From contig NZ_LGHZ01000017.1 of assembly GCF_001266615.1 (NCBI RefSeq), positions 62,001 through 126,000 of the forward strand: DNA of 64,000 bases. Reading direction: 5' to 3'. Below, one piece after another: positions 9,305 through 21,067 of the stretch. The translations under genes and the position numbers were made by a program. Position 1 is the first letter of the stretch. Each line of letters begins with the position of its first letter. Source of the stretch: Kluyvera genomosp. 1 (GTDB lineage: Bacteria > Pseudomonadota > Gammaproteobacteria > Enterobacterales > Enterobacteriaceae). A model generated the notes under the pieces. The model was not told where the DNA came from. It saw only the letters and a program-made list of their open reading frames with translations, and ran no database searches.

Positions 9305-10120
9305 ATGGGCGGCACTGATTTATCGGCTGAAAAACGTATTACGGGTACCAGTGAGAGGCGTGAGCTCATTATTCAGCGTTTACGTCAGCAAGGAAGCGTG
9401 CAGGTAAATGATCTTTCGAATGATTTTGGCGTATCGACGGTGACTATCCGTAACGATTTGGCCTTCCTGGAGAAGCAGGGAATTGCGGTTCGAGCCTATG
9501 GCGGCGCACTCATCTGCGACAGTAATGTGCCGGGAACTGAGCCTTCCGTTGAGGATAAAAGCTCACTCAATACTGCGATCAAACGGCGTATCGCGGCCGA
9601 GGCGGCTCAGCTCATCAAAGCTGGAAATCGCATTATTCTTGACTCAGGTACGACCACGTTTGAAATCGCCCGCATGCTGCGCCAGCACACGGACGTGATT
9701 GTCATGACCAACGGCATGAACGTGGCCAATGCGCTGCTGGAAGCTGACGGTGTGGAGCTGCTGATGACCGGCGGCCATCTCCGTCGCCAATCGCAATCTT
9801 TTTACGGCGATCAGGCCGAGCAGTCTTTGCAGAATTATCATTTCGACATGCTGTTCCTGGGTGTGGATGCCATCGATCTGGAACGTGGGATTAGCACCCA
9901 TAATGAAGATGAAGCGCGCCTGAATCGACGGATGTGCGAAGTGGCCGAAAAAATCGTGGTGGTCACCGATTCCAGTAAATTTAACCGCTCCAGCCTACAT
10001 AAGATTATTGATATGCAGCGCGTCGATATGATTATCGTCGATGAAGGGATCCCAGTAGAAAGCCTCGAAGGGCTGCGGAAAAGCGGTATCGACGTGATTC
10101 TGGTTTCGCTGGCGGATTAA
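9305..10120 (+). CDS. agaR: DeoR-family transcriptional repressor AgaR
   Basis: Repressor of the N-acetylgalactosamine/galactosamine genes, 271 residues. The N-terminal DeoR winged helix-turn-helix spans about residues 16-72 ([20 protein letters not shown] then [17 protein letters not shown]). The C-terminal DeoRC sensor domain contains [27 protein letters not shown] and [11 protein letters not shown], the sugar-phosphate pocket motifs. The effector should be a pathway sugar phosphate. It is nearly identical to E. coli AgaR apart from the first residues. A strong bidirectional terminator follows directly; I see no prlF-yhaV toxin-antitoxin pair between agaR and garD, where I recall K-12 has one. 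Confidence 0.96.
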   Translation: MGGTDLSAEKRITGTSERRELIIQRLRQQGSVQVNDLSNDFGVSTVTIRNDLAFLEKQGIAVRAYGGALICDSNVPGTEPSVEDKSSLNTAIKRRIAAEAAQLIKAGNRIILDSGTTTFEIARMLRQHTDVIVMTNGMNVANALLEADGVELLMTGGHLRRQSQSFYGDQAEQSLQNYHFDMLFLGVDAIDLERGISTHNEDEARLNRRMCEVAEKIVVVTDSSKFNRSSLHKIIDMQRVDMIIVDEGIPVESLEGLRKSGIDVILVSLAD

Positions 10121-10153
10121 AAAAAGGGGGAGCATAAATGCTCCCCCTTTTTT
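10121..10153. terminator. Bidirectional intrinsic terminator between agaR and garD
   Basis: A perfect 10-bp stem GGGGGAGCAT / ATGCTCCCCC with a 2-base loop is flanked by A-rich sequence on the left and TTTTTT on the right. It serves the converging agaR and garD transcripts. Confidence 0.93.
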
Positions 10154-10168
10154 ATCTGCCGACTGCTA

Positions 10169-11740
10169 TCAGGTCACTGGTGCTGGGTTAAACACCGCCA
10201 GCTGGTTGTGCAGGCCCCACTGGTCCGAGAAGGTTTTCTTACGCCCGCTGGCAACGTCAAGAATGAAATGGAACAGCTTCAGGCCGACGTCTTCAATTGT
10301 CTCTTCGCCTGTGGCAATCGTCCCCGCGTTGATATCCATTAAGTCATACCAGCGGTTGGCAAGCTCGGTGCGGGTAGCCATCTTGATGACCGGTACCGCC
10401 ATCAGGCCGTACGGTGTCCCGCGGCCGGTGGTAAACACCTGCACGGTAATTCCGGATGCGACCTGTTGAGTGCCGCAAACAAAGTCGCTGGCAGGCGTTG
10501 CGGCATAAATCAGGCCGCGCTTGGTGGGGCGCTGACCCGGTGATAACACTTCCACGATGGCGCTCTTACCGGATTTAGCAATGGAGCCCAGCGCTTTTTC
10601 GACGACGTTCGCCAATCCGCCTTTTTTGTTGCCCGGAGACGGGTTGGCGCTGCGATCCGTTTGCCCCATGTCGAGATAGTTATCGTACCAGGCCATCTCT
10701 TCCAGCAGGCGCTTACCGACTTCTTCATTGATAGCGCGCGGCGTTAAAAGATGAATGGCATCGCGTACTTCGGTCACTTCCGAGAACATCACGGTCGCGC
10801 CGCAGCGGACCAGCAGGTCGGAGGCGTAGCCCACCGCCGGGTTGGCGGTGACGCCGGAGAACGCATCGCTACCGCCACATTGCATTCCGACGACCAGCTC
10901 AGAGGCCGGACAGGTTTCACGCTGGCGTTTATTGAGTTTTTCCAAATGACGTTCAGCGACCTGCAGAATGTCATCGACCATGGATCTGAAGCCGACATGC
11001 TGCTCATCCTGCAATCGCACAACGCTGGCGCTGTCGACCGGAATGCTCTGCACATCTTCAGTCCCTTCCAGCAGGCGTTCCGGCTGCAGTTTTTCACAGC
11101 CCAGGCCAACGACCATGACTTCGCCGCCGAAGTTCGGGTTCAGGGCGATGTTGTGGATAGTGCGGATAGGTACGATCGCTGCCGGTGCGTTAATCGCTAC
11201 ACCACAGCCATACAGGTGGTTGAGGCCAACCACGCCATCGACGTTGGGGTATTTGGGCAGTAAATCGCGCTCAATGATTTTGACCACGTAATCCACCACG
11301 CCCGCGACACAGTGCACGCTGGTGGAAATGCCCAGCAGATTTTTAGTACCGACGCTGCCGTCGGCATTGCGGTAGCCTTCGAAGGTATAACCTTCAAGCG
11401 CCGGCAGCGGTTCAGGCACTTTGGTTGCCAGCGGCAGCGTGTTCAACGGCGGCGCTTTTGGTAAAGAGACCGTGGATTCGTCTATCCAGCTGCCTTTGGC
11501 GATATCACGAACGGCATAGCCGATAACTTCACCGTAGCGAATGATTTCACCATTATGCGGAATATCAACCAATGCCACTTTGTGGCCCTGGGGAATATGT
11601 TCAATTAATTCCAGACCATCAGGAAAACGCGTTCCTGCTTTTAATCCGTTATCGTTGACAATGATCGCAACATTATCTGTTGCATGTACCTTTATATAAA
11701 AGGCAGTTGGCGATTCTTGTCTGATTTCAATGTTTGCCAT
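10169..11740 (-). CDS. garD: Galactarate dehydratase GarD
   Basis: Iron-dependent dehydratase (523 residues, the E. coli length) converting galactarate to 5-keto-4-deoxy-D-glucarate. An N-terminal SAF-like domain (about residues 1-90) precedes a UxaA-type catalytic region with [45 protein letters not shown] and [21 protein letters not shown]. The same fold and motifs occur in UxaA at 41043. Cytoplasmic. It is divergent from garP, whose operon processes the product; both are expected to depend on the activator CdaR (encoded elsewhere) and on CRP. Confidence 0.96.
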   Translation of the reverse strand: MANIEIRQESPTAFYIKVHATDNVAIIVNDNGLKAGTRFPDGLELIEHIPQGHKVALVDIPHNGEIIRYGEVIGYAVRDIAKGSWIDESTVSLPKAPPLNTLPLATKVPEPLPALEGYTFEGYRNADGSVGTKNLLGISTSVHCVAGVVDYVVKIIERDLLPKYPNVDGVVGLNHLYGCGVAINAPAAIVPIRTIHNIALNPNFGGEVMVVGLGCEKLQPERLLEGTEDVQSIPVDSASVVRLQDEQHVGFRSMVDDILQVAERHLEKLNKRQRETCPASELVVGMQCGGSDAFSGVTANPAVGYASDLLVRCGATVMFSEVTEVRDAIHLLTPRAINEEVGKRLLEEMAWYDNYLDMGQTDRSANPSPGNKKGGLANVVEKALGSIAKSGKSAIVEVLSPGQRPTKRGLIYAATPASDFVCGTQQVASGITVQVFTTGRGTPYGLMAVPVIKMATRTELANRWYDLMDINAGTIATGEETIEDVGLKLFHFILDVASGRKKTFSDQWGLHNQLAVFNPAPVT

Positions 11741-11863
11741 TGTCCAGCATTCTCCAGCAACGGGGTAAAAAGAATAAGGTATATGAGTGTTTCGCTTCTG
11801 GTTATAGGAAATAAAAACACCTGAATAATGGAATAAAGAATGTCAGGAGTTCAGATATAAGAA

Positions 11864-11879
11864 CGTGATGTAGATCACC
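11864..11879. promoter_or_regulatory. Candidate CRP site in the garD-garP divergent region
   Basis: CGTGATGTAGATCACC matches the CRP consensus TGTGA-N6-TCACA at eight of ten core bases with correct spacing. It lies 124 bp from the garD start and 276 bp from garP. The rest of the 414-bp gap (11741-12154) is AT-rich and holds no coding frame I would support; CdaR sites could not be placed by eye. Confidence 0.6.
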
Positions 11880-12154
11880 TATCGCCGTGATGCCCCGCGT
11901 GGCAAGGGGAGCAATGGTTGAAATTGTGCATTAGCGCCCAGTGTTATGTGCATATGATCAATTTAATGAATTATAAAAGCGTTTAAATTGGTTCTTTGCA
12001 CAATGTACCGGTGTGGCTTCCTGATTATACTGAATCTCGATTTCATGGTGTCTGATTTGTTTTTTGAGACTACCCGTTATCAATAAATAGTCAGCGAAAT
12101 ACACCTTAATAAAAAATAATATAATTAAGGTGTCCTGTACCCGAGGATAATAAA

Positions 12155-13495
12155 ATGATACACGATGCTGCTGATGTTGCTGAATCAAAAAAGGGTATGC
12201 CTACCCGATATTTAATTTTATTAATTATTTTTATTGTTACGGCCGTTAACTACGCAGACCGCGCAACGCTCTCCATTGCCGGTACTTCCGTTGCTGAGGA
12301 GCTAGGTCTTAGCGCGGTTTCAATGGGGTATATCTTCTCTGCATTTGGTTGGGCTTACTTGCTCATGCAGATCCCCGGTGGTTGGTTACTGGATAAATTT
12401 GGCTCGAAGAAAGTGTATACCTACAGCTTATTCTTCTGGTCGCTGTTTACTTTCCTGCAGGGTTTTGTGGGCTTCTTCCCGCTGGCGTGGGCTGGGGTTT
12501 CCATGTTCATCATGCGCTTTATGCTGGGCTTTTCTGAAGCGCCATCCTTCCCGGCTAACGCCCGTATTGTGGCCGCCTGGTTCCCAACCAAAGAGCGCGG
12601 TACTGCCTCCGCAATCTTTAACTCCGCACAGTATTTCTCTTTAGCGCTGTTCTCACCGCTGTTGGGCTGGCTGACCTTTGCCTGGGGCTGGGAACATGTC
12701 TTTACCGTCATGGGCGTGATTGGTTTCGTGCTGACCGGGATGTGGGTGAAGTTCGTCCATAACCCAACCGACCACCCGCGAATGACCAAAGAAGAACTGA
12801 AGTTTATCGCGGATAACGGCGCCGTGGTCGATATGGACCACAAAAAGCCGGGCAGTGATGCGGCGAAAGGCCCGAAGCTGGATTACATCAAGCAGCTGCT
12901 AAGTAGCCGTATGATGTTAGGGATCTTCTTTGGTCAGTACTTCTTAAACACCATCACCTGGTTCTTCCTGACCTGGTTCCCGATTTACCTGGTGCAGGAT
13001 AAAGGGATGTCGATTCTGAAGGTGGGGATGGTGGCGTCGATTCCTGCGCTGTGCGGTTTTGGCGGCGGCGTGCTGGGCGGCCTGTTCTCCGACTACTTAA
13101 TTCGCCGCGGCTGTACGCTGACCTTTGCGCGAAAACTGCCTATCGTTCTGGGCATGCTGCTGGCATCGACGATTATTCTGTGTAACTACACCGATAACAC
13201 CGCGCTAGTCGTGGCGTTGATGGCACTCGCATTCTTCGGTAAAGGCTTTGGCGCACTAGGCTGGCCGGTTATCTCCGATGTGGCGCCGAAAGAAATTGTA
13301 GGGCTGTGCGGCGGGCTGTTTAACGTCTTTGGCAACGTGGCCTCCATCGTGACGCCGCTGGTGATTGGCTATATCGTCAGCGAACTGCACTCCTTTAATG
13401 GCGCACTGATTTTTGTAGGCTGTTCCGCACTGATGATGATGGTGTGCTACCTGTTCGTGGTAGGAGACATCAAACGTCTGGAACTGCGGAAATAA
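12155..13495 (+). CDS. garP: Galactarate/glucarate/glycerate MFS transporter GarP
   Basis: Major facilitator, anion:cation symporter type, 446 residues with twelve predicted membrane helices. It imports galactarate or D-glucarate by proton symport. The family loop between helices 2 and 3 reads GGWLLDKFGSKK; RFMLGFSEAPSFPANARI marks helix 4 and the following loop. The ATG has GAGGATAA at good spacing. The first 15 residues differ from E. coli, the rest is very close. First gene of garP-garL-garR-garK. Confidence 0.95.
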   Translation: MIHDAADVAESKKGMPTRYLILLIIFIVTAVNYADRATLSIAGTSVAEELGLSAVSMGYIFSAFGWAYLLMQIPGGWLLDKFGSKKVYTYSLFFWSLFTFLQGFVGFFPLAWAGVSMFIMRFMLGFSEAPSFPANARIVAAWFPTKERGTASAIFNSAQYFSLALFSPLLGWLTFAWGWEHVFTVMGVIGFVLTGMWVKFVHNPTDHPRMTKEELKFIADNGAVVDMDHKKPGSDAAKGPKLDYIKQLLSSRMMLGIFFGQYFLNTITWFFLTWFPIYLVQDKGMSILKVGMVASIPALCGFGGGVLGGLFSDYLIRRGCTLTFARKLPIVLGMLLASTIILCNYTDNTALVVALMALAFFGKGFGALGWPVISDVAPKEIVGLCGGLFNVFGNVASIVTPLVIGYIVSELHSFNGALIFVGCSALMMMVCYLFVVGDIKRLELRK

Positions 13496-13521
13496 GTCAC
13501 GACTAACTTAAGGTAATGACA

Positions 13522-14292
13522 ATGGATAACGCGATTTTCCCTAACAAATTCAAAGCAGCACTGGCTGCACATCAGGTTCAGATTGGCTGCTGGTCAGCGC
13601 TGTCCAGCCCAATCAGTACCGAAGTGTTAGGCCTGGCCGGTTTCGACTGGCTGGTTCTGGATGGTGAGCACGCGCCGAACGATGTGACGACGTTAATCCC
13701 GCAGTTGATGGCTCTGAAAGGCAGCGCCAGCGCGCCGGTCGTGCGTATCCCGACTAACGAGCCGGTGATAATCAAACGCATGCTGGATATCGGCTTCTAT
13801 AACTTCCTGATCCCGTTTGTTGAAACTCAGGAGCAGGCAGAACAGGCGGTCGCTTCCACGCGTTATCCACCAGAAGGCATTCGCGGTGTCTCCGTTTCCC
13901 ATCGCGGCAACATGTTTGGCACCGTGCCGGATTATTTCGCGCAGTCCAACAAGAACATCACCATTCTTGTGCAGATTGAAAGCCAACTGGGCGTTGATAG
14001 CGTTGATGCCATTGCGGCAACAGACGGTGTTGACGGCATCTTTGTTGGGCCAAGCGATCTGGCTGCGGCCTTAGGCCACTTGGGTAATGCCTCGCACCCG
14101 GAAGTGCAGCAGGCGATAAAACACATCTTTGCCCGCGCCAAAGCGCACGGCAAACCAAGCGGCATTCTGGCACCGGTTGAAGCCGATGCACGCCGCTACC
14201 TGGAATGGGGTGCCACTTTTGTGGCCGTTGGCAGCGATCTGGGCGTGTTCCGTGCCGGAACGCAGAAACTGGCCGACGCTTTTAAAAAGTAA
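13522..14292 (+). CDS. garL: 5-keto-4-deoxy-D-glucarate aldolase GarL
   Basis: Class II (HpcH/HpaI family) aldolase of 256 residues that cleaves 5-keto-4-deoxy-D-glucarate into pyruvate and tartronate semialdehyde. Motifs include [32 protein letters not shown] and [16 protein letters not shown] prefer the ATG at 13522: AAGG is then about eight bases upstream and the length equals E. coli. The ATG at 13516 would leave a spacing of only two bases. Metal-dependent, cytoplasmic. It follows garP by 26 bp. Confidence 0.95.
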   Translation: MDNAIFPNKFKAALAAHQVQIGCWSALSSPISTEVLGLAGFDWLVLDGEHAPNDVTTLIPQLMALKGSASAPVVRIPTNEPVIIKRMLDIGFYNFLIPFVETQEQAEQAVASTRYPPEGIRGVSVSHRGNMFGTVPDYFAQSNKNITILVQIESQLGVDSVDAIAATDGVDGIFVGPSDLAAALGHLGNASHPEVQQAIKHIFARAKAHGKPSGILAPVEADARRYLEWGATFVAVGSDLGVFRAGTQKLADAFKK

Positions 14293-14327
14293 CCACCACG
14301 CATACACGCAAAATTGAGGAAATGACG

Positions 14328-15212
14328 ATGAAAGTTGGTTTTATTGGCCTGGGTATCATGGGTAAACCGATGAGTAAAAACCTGCTGAAAGCGGGCTACT
14401 CGCTGGTGGTTTCTGACCGTAATCCTGAAACCGTTGCCGAAGTGATGGCCGCAGGTGCGGAAGCGGCGAGCACGCCAAAAGCGATTGCCGAGCAGTGCGA
14501 TGTGATTATCACCATGCTGCCAAACTCGCCGCACGTGAAAGACGTGGCGTTGGGTGAAAACGGCATTATTGAGGGAGCTAAACCGGGAACTGTACTGATT
14601 GATATGAGTTCCATTGCCCCTCTCGCCAGCCGTGAAATCAGCGACGCGCTGAAAGCGAAGGGCGTAGAGATGCTGGATGCACCGGTCAGCGGCGGTGAGC
14701 CGAAGGCTATCGACGGCACGTTGTCGGTGATGGTTGGCGGCGATAAAGCGATTTTCGACAAGTACTATGACCTGATGAAAGCCATGGCTGGCTCCGTGGT
14801 ACATACCGGTGAGATTGGCGCGGGCAACGTGACCAAGCTGGCAAACCAGGTGATTGTGGCGTTGAACATCGCGGCGATGTCCGAAGCGTTGACGTTAGCT
14901 ACCAAAGCGGGCGTTAATCCGGATCTGGTCTATCAGGCGATTCGCGGCGGCCTGGCGGGAAGCACTGTGCTGGATGCGAAAGCACCGATGGTGATGGACC
15001 GTAACTTCAAGCCAGGCTTCCGTATCGATCTGCACATTAAAGATCTGGCCAACGCGCTGGATACTTCCCACGGCGTGGGTGCGCAGCTGCCGTTGACGGC
15101 GGCGGTGATGGAGATGATGCAGGCACTACGCGCCGACGGTTTGGGAACCGCCGACCACAGCGCAATTGCGTGCTACTACGAGAAACTGGCAAAAGTGGAA
15201 GTGACTCGCTAA
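14328..15212 (+). CDS. garR: Tartronate semialdehyde reductase GarR
   Basis: Beta-hydroxyacid dehydrogenase (294 residues) reducing tartronate semialdehyde to D-glycerate with NAD(P)H. The nucleotide-binding motif GFIGLGIMGKPM opens the protein, DAPVSGGEPKA binds substrate, and GNVTKLANQ carries the catalytic Lys170. The start at 14328 has GAGGAA eight bases upstream and gives the E. coli length; the in-frame ATG at 14322 is too close to that site. Sequence is nearly identical to E. coli GarR. A REP-type element separates it from garK. Confidence 0.96.
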   Translation: MKVGFIGLGIMGKPMSKNLLKAGYSLVVSDRNPETVAEVMAAGAEAASTPKAIAEQCDVIITMLPNSPHVKDVALGENGIIEGAKPGTVLIDMSSIAPLASREISDALKAKGVEMLDAPVSGGEPKAIDGTLSVMVGGDKAIFDKYYDLMKAMAGSVVHTGEIGAGNVTKLANQVIVALNIAAMSEALTLATKAGVNPDLVYQAIRGGLAGSTVLDAKAPMVMDRNFKPGFRIDLHIKDLANALDTSHGVGAQLPLTAAVMEMMQALRADGLGTADHSAIACYYEKLAKVEVTR

Positions 15213-15217
15213 TGACG

Positions 15218-15290
15218 TCGTGCCCGGTGGCGCTTTGCTGACCGGGCCTACTTTGTAGGCCGGATAAGCCATACGCCATCCGCCGTCGTG
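15218..15290. repeat. REP/BIME-type palindromic repeat between garR and garK
   Basis: Contains GCCCGGTGGCGC...ACCGGGC and GGCCGGATAAGCC...CATCCGCC, the arrangement of paired enterobacterial REP (Y/Z) units found between genes. Such elements can stabilise the upstream mRNA or bind gyrase or IHF. It is not a direct-repeat array. Confidence 0.75.
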
Positions 15291-15307
15291 CGCTAATAGG
15301 CTCAGAT

Positions 15308-16459
15308 ATGAAAATCGTAATCGCCCCAGACTCTTATAAAGAAAGCCTTTCTGCTACCGAGGTAGCGCAGGCAATAGAAAAAGGATTTCGGGAAATCTTT
15401 CCGGAAGCGCAGTTTGTATCCGTACCGGTCGCAGACGGGGGAGAAGGAACGGTTGAGGCGATGATCGCGGCCACTCACGGCCGGGCCGTAACGTCAACCG
15501 TCACCGGACCGCTTGGCGATGCCGTTGACGCGCAGTGGGGGCTTTCGGGCGATGGCCATACGGCATTTATCGAGATGGCCGCCGCCAGCGGGTTAGCGCT
15601 GGTGCCTCCTGAGTTACGTAACCCATTAATTACCACCTCTTACGGCACCGGGGAGCTTATCTTGCAGGCGCTGGAGAGGGGGGTGAAGAATATTATTATC
15701 GGTATCGGCGGCAGTGCCACCAACGACGGCGGCGCTGGGATGGTGCAGGCGCTTGGCGCGAAGCTCTGCGATGCTAACGGTGCTGATATTGGTTTTGGCG
15801 GCGGTAGCCTGATGAGCCTGAACCATATTGATGTGACTCATCTTGATGCGCGTCTGCAGGCCTGCAGCATACGCGTGGCTTGTGATGTCACTAACCCGTT
15901 GACCGGAAAATTGGGGGCCTCCTACATCTTTGGCCCGCAAAAGGGGGCCACCGAGGCGATGATCACCGAACTGGACCATAATCTTGCGCATTTCGCCGAG
16001 GTGATGAAGAAATCGCTGCGGGTGGATGTGAAAGAGGTGCCGGGCTCCGGAGCTGCGGGGGGGATGGGGGCGGCGCTGATGGCGTTCCTTGGTGCGGATT
16101 TGCGCAGTGGAATTGAAATTGTCACGCAGGCGCTCAATCTGGAAGAGCATATTCATGACTGCACGCTGGTGGTGACCGGTGAAGGGCGACTTGATAGCCA
16201 AAGCATTCATGGCAAAGTGCCGGTGGGCGTGGCCAGTGTGGCGAAAAAATACCACAAGCCGGTGATTGGCATTGCTGGAAGCCTGACGCGCGATGTTGGG
16301 ATTGTGCATCAATACGGCATTGATTCGGTGTTTAGCGTGCTTAACCGTATTGGCTCGCTGGAAGAAGCATTCCGCGATGCCGCCGATAATATTTACCTCA
16401 CTTCGCGTAATGTCGCCGCGACCCTCCAGATGGGGATGCAGGCGCAAACTCAAGGGTGA
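15308..16459 (+). CDS. garK: Glycerate 2-kinase GarK
   Basis: Glycerate kinase type 1 family, 383 residues (E. coli 381). It phosphorylates D-glycerate to 2-phosphoglycerate, feeding glycolysis at enolase. The N-terminal MKIVIAPDSYKESLSA is typical; VADGGEGT and GIGGSATNDGGAGM are nucleotide/substrate loops, and VVTGEGRLDSQS lies near the end. The ribosome site is weak and the gene follows a REP element, so expression may be lower than garR. The stop codon lies inside the -35 region of the rnpB promoter. Confidence 0.95.
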   Translation: MKIVIAPDSYKESLSATEVAQAIEKGFREIFPEAQFVSVPVADGGEGTVEAMIAATHGRAVTSTVTGPLGDAVDAQWGLSGDGHTAFIEMAAASGLALVPPELRNPLITTSYGTGELILQALERGVKNIIIGIGGSATNDGGAGMVQALGAKLCDANGADIGFGGGSLMSLNHIDVTHLDARLQACSIRVACDVTNPLTGKLGASYIFGPQKGATEAMITELDHNLAHFAEVMKKSLRVDVKEVPGSGAAGGMGAALMAFLGADLRSGIEIVTQALNLEEHIHDCTLVVTGEGRLDSQSIHGKVPVGVASVAKKYHKPVIGIAGSLTRDVGIVHQYGIDSVFSVLNRIGSLEEAFRDAADNIYLTSRNVAATLQMGMQAQTQG

Positions 16460-16484
16460 CATCGGCGTGCAAACCCTCTATACT
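16456..16484 (+). promoter_or_regulatory. rnpB promoter
   Basis: GTGACA (16456-16461) and TATACT (16479-16484), 17 bp apart, form a good sigma-70 promoter eight bases before the mature RNA start. The -35 overlaps the garK TGA stop (16457-16459). Confidence 0.82.
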
Positions 16485-16491
16485 GCGCGCC

Positions 16492-16873
<382 letters not shown>

Positions 16874-16876
16874 CTT

Positions 16877-16909
16877 AAAAAACCCCGCCTCGGCGGGGTT
16901 TTTGCTTTT
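16877..16909 (+). terminator. rnpB intrinsic terminator
   Basis: AACCCCGCC TC GGCGGGGTT followed by TTTGCTTTTTT, four bases after the mature 3' end; the stem and T-run are classical. Confidence 0.92.
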
Positions 16910-17585
16910 TTAGGCTCAGAAAAATCATCTGATAAAGCGTGCAGATTTTCCTGATTTCGGATCCTGAGGTTGTTACAAAAAACGTGCATTTTGCTGAAAT
17001 GCGACATGATGCACAAAACACTAATTCAAACGTTTCGATTGGATTTTTGTGCTGCCAACGTCGCTTTTACCCTTTTGTAACCCGTAAAAAATGACGAAAA
17101 AGCAGGTGTATTCGCGCCTGGTGATGTCATTTTTATGTTTTTAGTATGTTAATTTTAATGATCTAAACATATTAACGTGTATGTATATTTTGAATGCCGT
17201 TGTGTGATGGTGTGCGAAGAATCGAAGTAATAACGGTGCTTTTTATCAGTTATTTTTATTTTATCAAATAATATTAATGGTTTTATTTCGCACAAAAAAT
17301 GCCCTGAAAATGATTGAAAGATGATCTAATTATTAAATTTTATCTCGCTGTAAAACTGCGTTATTTATCGCCATAAAATAAATTCATACACCTCTTTTTT
17401 ATTGATGAAAGTCAGTCTAATATCATATTAAATATTTTCAACTTATTGATATATAAATGTTTTGTTTGATTTTGCAGGTTGTGGTAATCATGGTTTAAAG
17501 TAAATTGTGAGTAGTAGCACACATCTCTCTTGCCTATATTTAATAGAATCCACCTCGCCAAGTGGAAATAAGAGGAGAAAGAAAA
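16910..17585 (+). promoter_or_regulatory. AT-rich tdcA upstream region with CRP site
   Basis: The near-perfect CRP site TGTGAGTAGTAGCACA (17506-17521) lies about 43 bp before a start predicted from the -10-like TAGAAT (17544-17549), the class II position known for the E. coli tdc promoter. The rest is strongly AT-rich with bend-like A/T tracts, compatible with the IHF requirement known for tdc. No yhaC or convincing tdcR frame is present. A 68-residue minus-strand frame at 17412-17618 overlaps the tdcA start and shows no family features. Confidence 0.7.
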
Positions 17586-18509
17586 ATGGATAATGTTCTT
17601 CTGCCTAAAACGCAACACCTCGTGGTGTTTCAGGAAGTCATTAGAAGTGGCTCTTTCGGCTCAGCGGCAAAACAGCTTGGTTTAACCCAGCCGGCAGTCA
17701 GTAAGATCATCAACGATATTGAATCTAACTTCGGTATCGAGCTGATGGTGCGTAAAAATACCGGTGTGACGCTGACCAGCGCGGGTCAGGTGCTGCTCGG
17801 CTACTCCGAGTCTATCACCCGCAAAATGAAAAATATGGTCAATGAAATGAACAGCCTGAGCTGCAGCAGCGTGGTTGATGTTTCATTCGGCTACCCGTCG
17901 CTGATTGGGTTTACCTTTCTGCCTGAGATGATTAAAACCTTTAAACAGGTCTTTCCAGCAGCGCAGGTCACTATGTTTGAAGCCCAGCTGTCGTCGTTTT
18001 TACCGGCGCTGCGCGATGGGCGCCTGGATTTTGCTATTGGTACATTAAGCGATGAGATGCAGCTGCAGGATCTGCACGTGGAGCCGCTTTTCGAGTCTGA
18101 GTTTGTTGTCGTTGCCTCCAAATTACGAACGTGTACGTCAACGGTCGCGCTGGAGTCTCTCTCCGGTGAGCAGTGGGTCTTCCCACAAACCGACATGGGC
18201 TACTACAAAGAACTCCTCTCCACTCTCCACCTCCATCACATCAGCACTGAAAATATCGTCAAAACAGATTCCGTGGTGACCATCTACAACCTGGTCTTAA
18301 ATGCCGGTTTCCTGACGGTCATACCGAAAGATATGATTGCGCCCTTTGGATCTGACCAGTTTATTATTTTGCCGGTCGAAGACGTATTACCCGTAGCGCG
18401 CTATGCAGCAATTTGGTCAAAGAATTATCGTATAAAAAAACCGGCCTCAGTATTAGTGGAGTTGGCCAAGAAATATTCTTCGCCAGCCGAGAAAAATGAA
18501 ATGAATTAA
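17586..18509 (+). CDS. tdcA: LysR-family activator of the tdc operon, TdcA
   Basis: Transcriptional activator (307 residues) needed for tdc expression during anaerobic growth. The LysR helix-turn-helix is at about residues 10-55 (GSFGSAAKQLGLTQPAVSKI); the rest is a substrate-binding effector domain. The start at 17586 has AGGAG about 11 bases upstream and aligns with E. coli (MSTILLPKTQ; here MDNVLLPKTQ); the frame stays open to 17562 without support. It is clearly homologous but more diverged than its enzyme neighbours, especially after residue 60. First gene of tdcABCDEFG. Confidence 0.94.
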   Translation: MDNVLLPKTQHLVVFQEVIRSGSFGSAAKQLGLTQPAVSKIINDIESNFGIELMVRKNTGVTLTSAGQVLLGYSESITRKMKNMVNEMNSLSCSSVVDVSFGYPSLIGFTFLPEMIKTFKQVFPAAQVTMFEAQLSSFLPALRDGRLDFAIGTLSDEMQLQDLHVEPLFESEFVVVASKLRTCTSTVALESLSGEQWVFPQTDMGYYKELLSTLHLHHISTENIVKTDSVVTIYNLVLNAGFLTVIPKDMIAPFGSDQFIILPVEDVLPVARYAAIWSKNYRIKKPASVLVELAKKYSSPAEKNEMN

Positions 18510-18622
18510 ATGTCTGCTGATGTATTAAAGCGAATAAATTAAAAAGAACTCCAGAGTTATTTTATAGCTCTGCTACCCTGATATTGTCTAACGTCAGAAG
18601 CTTATTCTGATAAGAGGATACG

Positions 18623-19612
18623 ATGCATATTACCTACGATCTTCCTGTTACCCTTGATGACATTCAAACAGCGAAAAAAAGACTCGCTGGCAAAATTTAT
18701 AAAACCGGAATGCCGCGCTCTAACTATCTGAGTGAACGCTGCAAAGGCGAAATATTCCTGAAATTCGAAAACATGCAGCGCACCGGCTCATTTAAAATTC
18801 GCGGTGCGTTTAACAAGCTGAGCGCGTTGACCGAAGCAGAGCGCCGCAAAGGAGTGGTGGCCTGTTCGGCGGGGAACCACGCACAGGGCGTTTCGCTCTC
18901 CTGTGCAATGCTCGGTATTGACGGCAAAGTGGTGATGCCAAAAGGGGCGCCAAAATCGAAAGTGGCGGCCACTCAGGACTACTCCGCTGAGGTGATTCTG
19001 CACGGCGATAACTTTAACGATACCATCGCGAAGGTGAGTGAAATCGTTGAAATGGAAGGGCGTATCTTTATTCCTCCTTATGATGATGCGCTAGTGATTG
19101 CCGGTCAGGGCACTATCGGGCTGGAGATTCTGGAAGATCTGTATGATGTGGATAACGTTATTGTACCCATCGGCGGCGGTGGCCTGATTGCCGGGATTGC
19201 GACGGCGATTAAATCCATTAATCCGACGATAAAAATCATCGGCGTACAGTCGCAGAACGTTCACGGTATGGCTGCCTCCTATTATGCTGGCGAGATAACC
19301 AATCACCGCACCTGCACCACGCTTGCCGATGGCTGTGACGTCGCGCGTCCAGGCAACCTGACTTTCGAAATCGTTCGCGAACTGGTGGATGATATTGTGC
19401 TGGTGACCGAAGAGGAAATTCGCAACAGCATGATTGCGTTAATCCAGCGCAATAAAGTCGTGACCGAGGGTGCTGGCGCATTAGCATCTGCGGCATTATT
19501 AAGTGGCAAGCTCGACCACTATATTCAGGGCCGCAAAACGGTCAGTATTATTTCTGGCGGCAATATCGACCTGTCGCGTGTTTCAGAAATTACTGGATTT
19601 GTCGGCGCTTAA
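18623..19612 (+). CDS. tdcB: Catabolic threonine dehydratase TdcB
   Basis: PLP-dependent enzyme (329 residues) deaminating threonine to 2-ketobutyrate and ammonia, and serine to pyruvate; the E. coli enzyme is activated by [16 protein letters not shown] contains the PLP lysine Lys58; [10 protein letters not shown] and [12 protein letters not shown] (the phosphate loop) are conserved. It lacks the C-terminal regulatory ACT domains of IlvA, matching the short catabolic type. AAGAGGATACG precedes the ATG. Cytoplasmic. Confidence 0.96.
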   Translation: MHITYDLPVTLDDIQTAKKRLAGKIYKTGMPRSNYLSERCKGEIFLKFENMQRTGSFKIRGAFNKLSALTEAERRKGVVACSAGNHAQGVSLSCAMLGIDGKVVMPKGAPKSKVAATQDYSAEVILHGDNFNDTIAKVSEIVEMEGRIFIPPYDDALVIAGQGTIGLEILEDLYDVDNVIVPIGGGGLIAGIATAIKSINPTIKIIGVQSQNVHGMAASYYAGEITNHRTCTTLADGCDVARPGNLTFEIVRELVDDIVLVTEEEIRNSMIALIQRNKVVTEGAGALASAALLSGKLDHYIQGRKTVSIISGGNIDLSRVSEITGFVGA

Positions 19613-19635
19613 TTAATTCTTTTCCTGGTTTATTT

Positions 19636-21036
<1,401 letters not shown>

Positions 21037-21067
21037 TTAACAAGCTCAGGATGAGCGGAGTCGTAAT

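Noticed and set aside
15218-15290. Possible short CRISPR-like repeat array
   Set aside because: Only inverted REP-type units are present; there are no regularly spaced direct repeats or cas genes in the window.
17412-17618. Divergent 68-residue frame as a candidate tdcR
   Set aside because: It overlaps the tdcA start and CRP site, and I could not match it to the TdcR protein.
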